This document shows, in pieces, positions 1 to 5,482 of a stretch of DNA of 6,118 bases. The stretch lies in NCBI GenBank assembly GCA_902772615.1, contig CACYBC010000211.1, positions 1 through 6,118 of the forward strand, read 5' to 3'. The first letter of the stretch is position 1; each line of letters starts with the position of its first letter. A program made the position numbers and the translations under genes. The notes under the pieces were generated by a model, which was not told the DNA's origin, did not search any database, and saw only the letters and a program-made list of their open reading frames with translations. This DNA comes from an uncultured Ruminococcus sp. (GTDB lineage Bacteria; Bacillota; Clostridia; Oscillospirales; Ruminococcaceae).

Positions 1-81
1 CTGAGAACAGTGAGATACTGCGTTTCTTCTTTTGCGGCGATAGGCGTCTATCCCATGGCCTTCAGGCTGGAAAGAGACTGA
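1..81 (+). CDS. C-terminal tail of an unrecognised protein (partial)
   Basis: Frame 1 is open from the window edge for 26 codons and stops at TGA 79-81, about 20 bases before a good intrinsic terminator on the same strand. That spacing is what the end of a real gene looks like. The visible peptide ends in ...PMAFRLERD and has a mildly hydrophobic middle; I recognise no family in it. Frame 3 is also open, to a TGA at 165-167, but it would run through the terminator hairpin, so frame 1 is preferred. Nothing can be said about function. Confidence 0.4.
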   Translation: MRTVRYCVSSFAAIGVYPMAFRLERD

Positions 82-102
82 TCGAAAACTGCATAAATAC
101 AT

Positions 103-132
103 GGCACCGGAGCATGAGCTGCGGTGCCTTTT
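103..132 (+). terminator. Intrinsic terminator of the upstream gene
   Basis: GGCACCG (103-109) pairs with CGGTGCC (122-128). After one G/G mismatch, AGC (111-113) pairs with GCT (118-120) around an ATGA loop. TTTT follows at 129-132. The T-run lies on the + strand side, so it ends transcription entering from the left and isolates the next gene. Confidence 0.8.
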
Positions 133-163
133 CCGTTGTAAAAATCTGTAATCATTGCGGATA

Positions 164-193
164 TTGAACTGGGAAAAATCTCAAATATATAAT
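164..193 (+). promoter_or_regulatory. Sigma-70-type promoter for the FliB-family gene
   Basis: A perfect TATAAT (188-193) is preceded by TTGAAC (164-169) with an 18-bp spacer. Transcription would start near 200, giving a leader of about 30 nt before the ATG at 232. The surroundings are AT-rich, in contrast to the coding DNA. Confidence 0.65.
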
Positions 194-231
194 TATTCCG
201 TTAATTTTTTACATGATACTCTGATAAAGCA

Positions 232-1293
232 ATGGAATACGATCTGACACAGTTTCTCGTCCCTGATTTCTATGAACAGTTCTCCTGCAAATGCGGGGAA
301 TGCCGCAGAAGCTGCTGCGAAGGCTGGGACGTTGCGATCACACAGAAGGAGTACTTCGACATACTCAGTATAAGCACCACGGAGGAGATCCAGAGAAGGA
401 TCTCCAGGGCTTTCTACATACCCAGGGACGCCTCGTCTGAGCGATACGCGGTGCTGAACCACGACTGGCTCGGCAACTGTCCGCTGCGCGCTGAGGACGG
501 GCTATGCCTGCTGCACGCGTCGGAAGGGGAGGATGCGCTGCCGGGCGTCTGCAGGCTTTATCCCCGCGCCATCAGGACCGATCTATGCGAAGCCTCGCTG
601 TCCAACAGCTGCGAGAGGGTCATAGAGATCCTGGCTGAAAGGAAGGATCCGCTGAGGTTCATATCGGCAGACATAGGATCGGTCGGAACGGGGTACGAAC
701 CGCCGTACAGGATGTCTCTGCGCATGCAGTGCATCGGTATCATCCAGGACCGCAATTCGTCCCTGGCGGAGAGTTTTGAGTCCGTAGGACAGCTCATAAG
801 CGGCAGACGCGCGGAGAAGAGAAGCTTTGAGGAATGTCTAAAAGTGATGTTCAGCTTCTGCGAACACTATTATGAGAACGAGAGCAGCCTGGCGGAGTAC
901 TGCGACAATGCGCTCAGGACCCTCAGGGGCATCACGGAGAACGAGTACGACAAGAGAAGAGCAATGCTCAAGACCATGTTCCCTGACATAGAGATGATCC
1001 AGGAGAACGTCATGGTGAACCATTTCTTCGTGGAGAAGTTCCCTTACTCCGAGACCAGGGAGAACGAGACGGAGGAGTACGAGAGCCTGTGCGCGCTGCT
1101 GTGCTTCATAGGCGTGCTGGTCACCGGCAATATGGAACGGATCAGCGGAATGAGTGATCTGGTGGACCTTCTTGCTGCGGCCTTCCGTGTGATGGAGCAT
1201 TCAGCCTTCCATTACAACGCCCATGTGCTTCTGGACAGGGCTGGCTTCGGGGAACCCGAGACGGCAGGGAGCCTGCTGCAGTACAGCATCTGA
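232..1293 (+). CDS. fliB: FliB-family protein (flagellin lysine-N-methylase-like)
   Basis: 353 residues. The N-terminus has the family signature: a VPDFY start (10-14) followed by a cysteine cluster C19, C21, C24, C28, C29. Further cysteines follow at C83, C92, C107 (in CRLYPR), C119 and C127 (in LSNSCE). Salmonella FliB methylates surface lysines of flagellin and depends on an iron-sulfur cluster; the cysteine pattern here fits metal or Fe-S binding. The rest is mostly helical and less conserved. The start is fixed by an in-frame TGA at 214-216 and by the expected distance to the VPDFY motif, yet no clear Shine-Dalgarno precedes the ATG. The gene has its own promoter and no clear terminator; the next gene begins 82 bp on. 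No flagellar gene is visible, so the substrate is uncertain: flagellin, another protein, or a different role for this broad family. Family call is firm; the exact reaction is inferred. Confidence 0.85.
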   Translation: MEYDLTQFLVPDFYEQFSCKCGECRRSCCEGWDVAITQKEYFDILSISTTEEIQRRISRAFYIPRDASSERYAVLNHDWLGNCPLRAEDGLCLLHASEGEDALPGVCRLYPRAIRTDLCEASLSNSCERVIEILAERKDPLRFISADIGSVGTGYEPPYRMSLRMQCIGIIQDRNSSLAESFESVGQLISGRRAEKRSFEECLKVMFSFCEHYYENESSLAEYCDNALRTLRGITENEYDKRRAMLKTMFPDIEMIQENVMVNHFFVEKFPYSETRENETEEYESLCALLCFIGVLVTGNMERISGMSDLVDLLAAAFRVMEHSAFHYNAHVLLDRAGFGEPETAGSLLQYSI

Positions 1294-1316
1294 ACGCGTC
1301 TTTTTGGACCTCACTG

Positions 1317-1345
1317 TTCAAGTTCGGACGGAATTGTTATACAAT
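1317..1345 (+). promoter_or_regulatory. Possible promoter for the PH-domain gene
   Basis: TACAAT (1340-1345, five of six matches to TATAAT) lies in the 82-bp gap before the ATG at 1376. The best -35 at normal spacing is a weak TTCAAG (1317-1322), 17 bp upstream. With no clear terminator after the preceding gene, read-through is also possible. Confidence 0.4.
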
Positions 1346-1375
1346 GAAGACAGATAATTACCGGGAGGTACTGAA

Positions 1376-2008
1376 ATGTCTAAATATCAGGATGAGTTTG
1401 GCGCTTCCGTAAAGAAGATAGAGAACCTTCTGACTAACGGGGAGAACATCATCTGGCACGGCAAGCCCAAGAGGTTCGCGTTCATCTTCAACAAGTGCGC
1501 GTTCATGTTCCCGATGGCGCTCCTGTGGTTCCTGTTCGATTTCTTCTTCATCTACATGATGTACAAGTCCGGTGCATTCTCTGCGCTCAGCAACGTGATG
1601 TTCATCGGGTTCATCGTAGCGTTCTTCGCTGTGCATCTGTTCCCGGTATGGGCGTGGGTATACAACGTCGCGACCGCGGGCAAGCGCTGGGACAACACCG
1701 AGTATGTGCTGACCGACAAGAGGATAATAATCATCACCGGTTTTGTGAACCTGAACGTCGATTCGGTGTTTTACACCGACATATCCAACGTATCGCTCAG
1801 ATACAGCCTGTTCGACAAGATGCTGGGAGTGGGGGACATCTACTTTGAACTCTCCAACGCCTCCAGGTGCTTCCTGGACGTGACGGACCCTGAAGAGATC
1901 TACACCACGGCGCAGAAGATAGTGATGGACATACAGACCGACATACACTATCCCAACAGCCTGAGGCCGGACAGCAACCCCGGATACACCACGACATATC
2001 TTCCCTGA
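1376..2008 (+). CDS. Membrane protein with bacterial PH domain
   Basis: 210 residues. The start is well set: GGGAGG (1363-1368) lies 7 nt before the ATG. A short amphipathic N-terminus containing ENIIWHGKPKR (23-33) leads into two hydrophobic segments at about 42-63 and 72-97. A soluble domain from about 103 to 190 contains NTEYVLTDKRIIIITG (107-122), the hallmark opening strands of bacterial PH domains (bPH2/DUF304, as in YdbS/YdbT proteins). The last 20 residues are polar, Pro/Tyr/Thr-rich and probably disordered. The layout predicts a membrane-anchored protein with the PH domain on the cytoplasmic side. The molecular role of these proteins is mostly unknown; some relatives are linked to envelope stress or lipids. 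The gene ends 10 bp before a terminator hairpin and is probably transcribed alone or with the upstream gene. Confidence 0.8.
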   Translation: MSKYQDEFGASVKKIENLLTNGENIIWHGKPKRFAFIFNKCAFMFPMALLWFLFDFFFIYMMYKSGAFSALSNVMFIGFIVAFFAVHLFPVWAWVYNVATAGKRWDNTEYVLTDKRIIIITGFVNLNVDSVFYTDISNVSLRYSLFDKMLGVGDIYFELSNASRCFLDVTDPEEIYTTAQKIVMDIQTDIHYPNSLRPDSNPGYTTTYLP

Positions 2009-2018
2009 ACATAAAGAT

Positions 2019-2048
2019 GCCCCGATCAGTAAAGACCGGGGCCGTTTT
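2019..2048 (+). terminator. Intrinsic terminator after the PH-domain gene
   Basis: GCCCCGATC (2019-2027) pairs with GACCGGGGC (2034-2042) with one A/C mismatch and a six-base loop. It is followed by CGTTTT to 2048. The T-run serves the + strand. The convergent gene's stop lies 15 bp beyond, and the hairpin may also slow transcription from that side, though its T-run in that direction is poor. Confidence 0.85.
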
Positions 2049-2062
2049 AATGTATTAGGACT

Positions 2063-2410
2063 TTATGCGATGTTCTCCCTTATCATAAGTCCGGCTCCTC
2101 CGAAGATCAGAGCCAGGATCGCGATGAATTTGATCATGGATGTGGAGACCACGTAGATGTGTACGTTGAGTACGATGACTATGATGAGCGCGATGGTGCT
2201 CAGCGCCAGCAGCAGTTCGAATATGACAGATCTGTAGATGACGAACAAAGCCAGCATGACGCACCAGAAGACGAGGATCATCGGGCCGGTATTGTACCTG
2301 CCGATGTGTGTGAAGGAGAAATCTCCCACGCGCACTATGGTAAAGAAAAGGAAGACGCCGATCACGGTCATTGCGAGACCGAGATAGAAAAGTAACGAAT
2401 TCTTTTTCAT
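2063..2410 (-). CDS. Small four-helix membrane protein, unknown function
   Basis: 115 residues starting at the ATG at 2410-2408 (MKKNSLLFYLG). The reading frame is open further upstream to an ATG at 2476. The 2410 start is chosen because AAGGAG lies 8 nt before it and because the extension has no ribosome site and would begin upstream of the -10 box. Four hydrophobic segments are visible at about 6-27, 43-61, 64-86 and 92-110, joined by short loops, with basic residues near the start. No catalytic motif, signal peptide or soluble domain is seen, and I do not recognise the family. The gene is divergent from the flavoprotein gene, sharing a 148-bp intergenic region, and convergent with the PH-domain gene. 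It is a real gene by its ribosome site, promoter and consistent hydrophobic pattern. Confidence 0.75.
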   Translation of the reverse strand: MKKNSLLFYLGLAMTVIGVFLFFTIVRVGDFSFTHIGRYNTGPMILVFWCVMLALFVIYRSVIFELLLALSTIALIIVIVLNVHIYVVSTSMIKFIAILALIFGGAGLMIRENIA

Positions 2411-2437
2411 GCTAATTGCTCCTTGCAGTTTTTCTGC

Positions 2438-2465
2438 AGTATATATATCACATATCCGCGGTAAA
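2438..2465 (-). promoter_or_regulatory. Promoter for the small membrane protein
   Basis: Read on the minus strand, TTTACC (2465-2460) and TATACT (2443-2438) are separated by 16 bp. The -10 matches consensus at five of six bases and the -35 at four. The start site would fall near 2431, about 20 nt before the ATG. A short hairpin (TGCAG 2424-2428 / CTGCA 2434-2438) overlaps this point. Confidence 0.5.
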
Positions 2466-2504
2466 AGTAAGTGCATTTGTGTTAAACAATACGCTTGACC
2501 CGTG

Positions 2505-2513
2505 TGATATGAT
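2505..2513 (+). promoter_or_regulatory. Extended -10 promoter for the flavoprotein gene
   Basis: TGATATGAT (2505-2513) fits the extended -10 form TGnTATAAT with one mismatch. No good -35 sits at normal spacing; TTAAAC (2482-2487) is 20 bp upstream. Transcription would start near 2520, leaving about 40 nt of leader before the ATG at 2559. Confidence 0.45.
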
Positions 2514-2558
2514 TACTCTGTTGTGTTTTTAAAAGGATAGATCAGAAGGATTAAGAAA

Positions 2559-3929
2559 ATGAGATACGATGTCGTGATAGTCGGCGCGGGTCCCGGAGGG
2601 ATCTACACCGCATATGAGCTCAATAAGCTCCGCCCGGAGCTGTCTGTATGCGTGCTGGAGGCAGGTAAGCCTCTTGAGCAGCGCAGATGCCCCATAGACG
2701 GAGTGAACGTCAAGTCCTGCATCGGCTGCAAGCCATGTTCCATCATGAACGGCTTCGGCGGAGCGGGAGCGTTCTCCGACGGCAAATACAATATCACCAA
2801 CGATTTCGGAGGCACGCTGCACGAGTACATCGGCAAGGACAAGGCACTGAAGCTCATGAACTACGTGGACAGCATCAACATGTCCCACGGCGGAGAGGGC
2901 ACAAAACTCTACACCACGGCCCAGTCAGACTTCAAGAGAAAGTGCCTTGAGCAGGATCTTCACCTGCTGGACGCCTCTGTAAGGCACCTCGGGACCGACA
3001 AAAACTATGTCGTGCTGGAGAACCTCTTCAATGAGCTCAGGGACAAGGTGGATTTCCGTTTCCTGACATCCGCCGAAACTGTAGAGAAACTGGAGGACGG
3101 ATACAGGATAGTCACTGACAAGGGAGATTTCGACTGCAGGTACTGCGTCATCTCCGCCGGCAGGTCCGGAAGCAAGTGGATGGAGAACGTATGCAAGGAT
3201 CTGGACATACCCACCAAGAGCAACAGGGTGGACATCGGAGTCAGGGTTGAGCTCCCCGCATCGGTCTTCGCGCACATAACGGACGAGCTCTATGAGAGCA
3301 AGATAGTCTACAGGACGCAGAAGTACAACGACCTGGTCAGGACCTTCTGCATGAATCCCAGGGGCATCGTAGTCAACGAGAACACCAACGGCATCGTGAC
3401 CGTCAACGGCCACAGCTACGAGGATCCCTCGAAGCAGACCGACAACACCAACTTCGCGCTGCTGGTCGCCAAGCACTTCTCAGAGCCCTTCAAGGACAGC
3501 AACGGCTACGGTGAGAGCATCGCAAGGCTCAGCAACATGCTGGGCGGGGGAGTCATCATCCAGCGCTTCGGCGATCTCATAGGTGGACGCAGGAGCACAT
3601 GGGAGAGGATCAACGAATCCTTCGTGGTGCCCACACTGGAGGCCACGCCCGGAGACCTCAGCCTCGTGATGCCCAAGCGCATCCTGGACGGCATCATCGA
3701 GATGATCTACGCGCTGGACAAGATCGCTCCGGGAACCGCCAACTACGACACGCTGCTCTACGGAGTGGAAGTCAAGTTCTACAACATGGAGGTCGCGGTG
3801 GACGAAAACCTCATGACGTCATTCGATGACCTGTTCGTGATAGGAGACTGCTCCGGCATAACACATTCACTGTCCCATGCGTCCGCCAGCGGTGTGCATG
3901 TGGCGAGATACATCGCCTCAAAACAGTAG
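2559..3929 (+). CDS. COG2509 FAD-dependent dehydrogenase
   Basis: 456 residues. The start is supported by AAGGA (2546-2550) 8 nt before the ATG. The N-terminus YDVVIVGAGPGG is a Rossmann FAD-binding loop (G9-x-G11-x-x-G14) with an acidic E34 ending the second strand. Four cysteines follow, C44, C54, C57 and C60 (CP...CIGCKPC), leading into NGFGGAGAFSDGK (64-76), the signature of the uncharacterised COG2509 flavoproteins. The second FAD motif is near the C-terminus (LFVIGDCSG, with G429-D430), followed by SHASASGV, which closes the flavin site. There is no signal peptide or membrane helix, so the protein should be cytoplasmic. Substrate and electron partner are unknown for the family. The cysteine group could hold a metal or Fe-S centre or form a redox disulfide. 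It stands alone with its own promoter, so context does not suggest a pathway. Confidence 0.88.
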   Translation: MRYDVVIVGAGPGGIYTAYELNKLRPELSVCVLEAGKPLEQRRCPIDGVNVKSCIGCKPCSIMNGFGGAGAFSDGKYNITNDFGGTLHEYIGKDKALKLMNYVDSINMSHGGEGTKLYTTAQSDFKRKCLEQDLHLLDASVRHLGTDKNYVVLENLFNELRDKVDFRFLTSAETVEKLEDGYRIVTDKGDFDCRYCVISAGRSGSKWMENVCKDLDIPTKSNRVDIGVRVELPASVFAHITDELYESKIVYRTQKYNDLVRTFCMNPRGIVVNENTNGIVTVNGHSYEDPSKQTDNTNFALLVAKHFSEPFKDSNGYGESIARLSNMLGGGVIIQRFGDLIGGRRSTWERINESFVVPTLEATPGDLSLVMPKRILDGIIEMIYALDKIAPGTANYDTLLYGVEVKFYNMEVAVDENLMTSFDDLFVIGDCSGITHSLSHASASGVHVARYIASKQ

Positions 3930-3957
3930 GGTAAAATAGAAGAAAGAAGCCGGAAAG

Positions 3958-4068
3958 GACTGTTATCACAGTGATACATAGAAGAGCGTGACCCTGATTA
4001 CGACAAATATAAGGGAAACGATTAGGAATCTGGCAGGGATCACCATTTTAAAATTAAGGATAACAGTC
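3958..4068. repeat. Nested inverted-repeat structure in the convergent gap
   Basis: This sits in the 241-bp non-coding stretch 3930-4170. An outer 10-bp perfect inverted repeat pairs GACTGTTATC (3958-3967) with GATAACAGTC (4059-4068). Nested inside, GTGACCCTG (3988-3996) pairs with CAGGGATCAC (4034-4043), nine pairs with A4039 bulged out. Three further pairs (3997-3999 with 4027-4029) may extend it. A competing palindrome, TATCAC-A-GTGATA (3964-3976), overlaps the left arm. No target-site duplication is seen at the ends. It could be a structured RNA, a small palindromic repeat element or chance pairing. Confidence 0.45.
3966..4046 (-). CDS. Possible 26-residue hydrophobic peptide
   Basis: A minus-strand ATG at 4046-4044 opens a 26-codon frame ending at TGA 3968-3966. 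It encodes a peptide with a strongly hydrophobic core (FLIVSLIFVVI, residues 7-17) and two basic residues (R6, R18). That composition resembles single-helix small membrane peptides, including some toxins of type I systems. Against it, no Shine-Dalgarno precedes the ATG, and the only nearby promoter-like pair (TTGTCA 4088-4083 and TGTTAT 4065-4060) would place transcription start almost at the ATG. It lies within the inverted-repeat structure. This is a candidate only. Confidence 0.15.
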   Translation of the reverse strand: MVIPARFLIVSLIFVVIRVTLFYVSL

Positions 4069-4095
4069 ACACTACAGATTCATGACAAAAACCCC

Positions 4096-4157
4096 AAAAG
4101 CGCTATGTTCAGCTTTCTCCTCTATACTGAGGCGGCTGTGTCATAGCGCTTTTCTTT
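4096..4157. terminator. Two-way terminator between convergent genes
   Basis: AAAAGCGCTATG (4096-4107) and CATAGCGCTTTT (4142-4153) are a perfect 12-bp inverted repeat. Inside, CAGC (4110-4113) pairs with GCTG (4135-4138) and CCTC (4119-4122) pairs with GAGG (4129-4132), giving a long stepped hairpin. On the + strand the stem ends in TTTTCTTT. On the minus strand it runs into TTTTGGGGTTTTTG. It therefore suits both the flavoprotein gene and the acyltransferase gene, which stops 18 bp away. Confidence 0.9.
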
Positions 4158-4170
4158 AGTATCCTGTTAT

Positions 4171-5397
4171 TCAGGTGTAATCCTTGTAGTACAGCTCTTC
4201 CGTGGCGAGAGCGAACTTGGTCACTGAGAACAGACAGTCCTTTGGATAGATGTAGAAGGTGTCCGTCAGGGTGTTGAGGTCCACGCAGTCTCCGTATTTA
4301 CCGAGATACTCATACTCGATGTGGCAGGAGTAGAGTGATCTGACCGGCCAAACCTGTTCGTATTTCTCGCCGTTGTAGCTGCCAGTGAGTCGGAACCCGT
4401 TCATGTCATGGGTGAGCACAGCCTCCCCGAGATCGATGTATCCCTTCGCGTTGGGCAGGGCGTCGACCCTGGCCTTGCAGGTAAATGAGTAAGTGCCGTC
4501 CAACACCTCTTTCCTCACGTTCATGCGCTCCCACTCGTACCAATCGGGAATATGGCTGAATTCCGTATCGCCGTCTTCCGCTTCCAGCTCGCCCAGTTCG
4601 GTAACGTTCCACTGCTTTCCGCAGGCGTCGCATTTCAGCACGGTGCCGGAGGAGGACATGCGGTACTCGGTGCCGCAGTGAGGGCACTGGTACAGGACCT
4701 TGTGCAGGCCTTCGGCTCGTTTCGGGTAGGTGATGCGGAGACCTTTCTCCTTCTGCCAGGCGAAGTCGTCGTACCTGAACTCCTCTTGTATGCGGGAGAA
4801 GATCTCCTCTGCCGATGCCTTTTCCACCTCATCTGCGGTGAACAGACATTTCATGACGGCTTCGGTGCCCTTTACATTGTGGTCGGGCAGGTTATAGAAG
4901 GGGGAGTTCACGTGGTGTCCGTGGCATATCAGCGTGACAACGGGGACCTTGAGGTATTTCGCGACTTTTCCGAGGGAATCCGGCAGGACCGCAGTCGTGC
5001 CGCAAAGGGAATATCTGGCCTCGGGGTAGACCGCCGCGATGTCTCCCGCGTCCACGACGCGCTTGAGCTGTCTTATGAGCAGTATGTCGTTGGTGAACTT
5101 GCGCTTGCAGATGCAGCCTATGAACCTTAGCAGCCACTCTCTCTTGAGAAAACCGTCTATGGCGACCACGTAGTTGACGCGGTGGGGGAAGGTGGCCCTG
5201 GTGGACACCTTGAAGTCCATAAATGCGTTGTGGTTGCAAAGAAGCAGATAGGGAGGCTTTATGCCCTCCATGCCGATCTTTGTGAGGTGGTTGCGGTGCT
5301 TGATGAGATCCGGCGCGCACAGAGCCCAGATGAGAGGCCTGAGGTGCATCTTCATGGGCTTCTTCGACATGTCGAATCGCTTCACTCCATCCAGCAT
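4171..5397 (-). CDS. PlsC-like acyltransferase with C-terminal zinc ribbon
   Basis: 408 residues from the ATG at 5397-5395, chosen because GGAGG lies 8 nt upstream. An in-frame TTG at 5424 would add nine residues but would include the ribosome site. Residues about 40-165 form a glycerolipid acyltransferase fold. NHNAFMD (55-61) is the catalytic H-x4-D motif (H56, D61), and YPEARYS (124-130) stands where relatives have the EGTRS-type acyl-acceptor block. Known relatives move acyl chains onto lysophosphatidic acid or similar acceptors at the membrane. A zinc ribbon follows (C238, C241, C256, C259), then an acidic linker and a beta-rich C-terminal domain of about 130 residues that I do not recognise. 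There is no clear long membrane helix. The extra domains and altered motif make an ordinary housekeeping PlsC role uncertain. The two-way terminator lies downstream and the esterase gene upstream on the same strand. Confidence 0.82.
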   Translation of the reverse strand: MLDGVKRFDMSKKPMKMHLRPLIWALCAPDLIKHRNHLTKIGMEGIKPPYLLLCNHNAFMDFKVSTRATFPHRVNYVVAIDGFLKREWLLRFIGCICKRKFTNDILLIRQLKRVVDAGDIAAVYPEARYSLCGTTAVLPDSLGKVAKYLKVPVVTLICHGHHVNSPFYNLPDHNVKGTEAVMKCLFTADEVEKASAEEIFSRIQEEFRYDDFAWQKEKGLRITYPKRAEGLHKVLYQCPHCGTEYRMSSSGTVLKCDACGKQWNVTELGELEAEDGDTEFSHIPDWYEWERMNVRKEVLDGTYSFTCKARVDALPNAKGYIDLGEAVLTHDMNGFRLTGSYNGEKYEQVWPVRSLYSCHIEYEYLGKYGDCVDLNTLTDTFYIYPKDCLFSVTKFALATEELYYKDYT

Positions 5398-5426
5398 GGG
5401 TAAATCCTCCGGGACAGTTTTCAATT

Positions 5427-5454
5427 ATTATAAGACAAGAAAAGCGCGAAGCAA
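5427..5454 (-). promoter_or_regulatory. Promoter for the acyltransferase gene
   Basis: On the minus strand a perfect TATAAT (5432-5427) follows TTGCTT (5454-5449) at 16 bp. Transcription would start near 5420, about 22 nt before the ATG. The -35 lies within one arm of the esterase gene's terminator hairpin, so the two signals overlap. Confidence 0.55.
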
Positions 5455-5468
5455 ATGCTCCGCGCTTT
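5433..5468 (-). terminator. Intrinsic terminator of the esterase gene
   Basis: On the minus strand AAAGCGCGGAGC (5468-5457) pairs with GCTTCGCGCTTT (5452-5441) around a four-base ATTT loop. This gives 12 pairs including one G-U. A T-rich tract (TCTTGTCTT) follows down to about 5432. The esterase stop codon is 15 bp upstream. On the + strand the G-U becomes an A/C mismatch, which supports minus-strand use. Confidence 0.88.
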
Positions 5469-5482
5469 AAACATCGTTAAGA

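Noticed and set aside
3..167. Frame 3 open from the left edge to 167
   Set aside because: It would run through a good intrinsic terminator. Frame 1, stopping at 81, fits better, though neither tail is recognised.
1273..1306. Terminator after the FliB-like gene
   Set aside because: Only a weak four-pair stem (GCTG/CAGC) is visible before the T-run at 1300-1305, and the two are not adjacent, so no terminator is called.
1358..1948. Minus-strand open frame of 196 codons opposite the PH-domain gene
   Set aside because: The + strand frame has a ribosome site and a recognised domain. The antisense product is a low-complexity His/Glu/Arg/Val-rich string.
2411..2476. N-terminal extension of the small membrane protein to an ATG at 2476
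   Set aside because: It would start upstream of the likely promoter -10, with no ribosome site; the ATG at 2410 has AAGGAG at good spacing.
2495..2500. TTGACC as a -35 element for the flavoprotein gene
   Set aside because: No -10-like hexamer lies 16-18 bp downstream; the TATGAT at 2508 is only 7 bp away, so an extended -10 promoter fits better.
2925..3476. Minus-strand open frame of 183 codons inside the flavoprotein gene
   Set aside because: It is a shadow of the conserved COG2509 frame, with no ribosome site or recognisable domain.
3964..3976. Palindrome TATCAC-A-GTGATA as a transcription factor operator
   Set aside because: It lies downstream of one gene and far from any promoter, between convergent genes, and overlaps the arm of a larger inverted repeat, so an operator role is not supported.
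4552..5130. Long + strand open frame (192 codons) across the acyltransferase gene
   Set aside because: It is antisense to a gene with clear motifs, ribosome site and promoter. Its product shows no family features, and codon bias in this DNA readily leaves antisense frames open.
5398..5424. TTG start adding nine residues to the acyltransferase
   Set aside because: The extension contains the GGAGG that serves the ATG at 5397, and it lies within a few bases of the -10 box.
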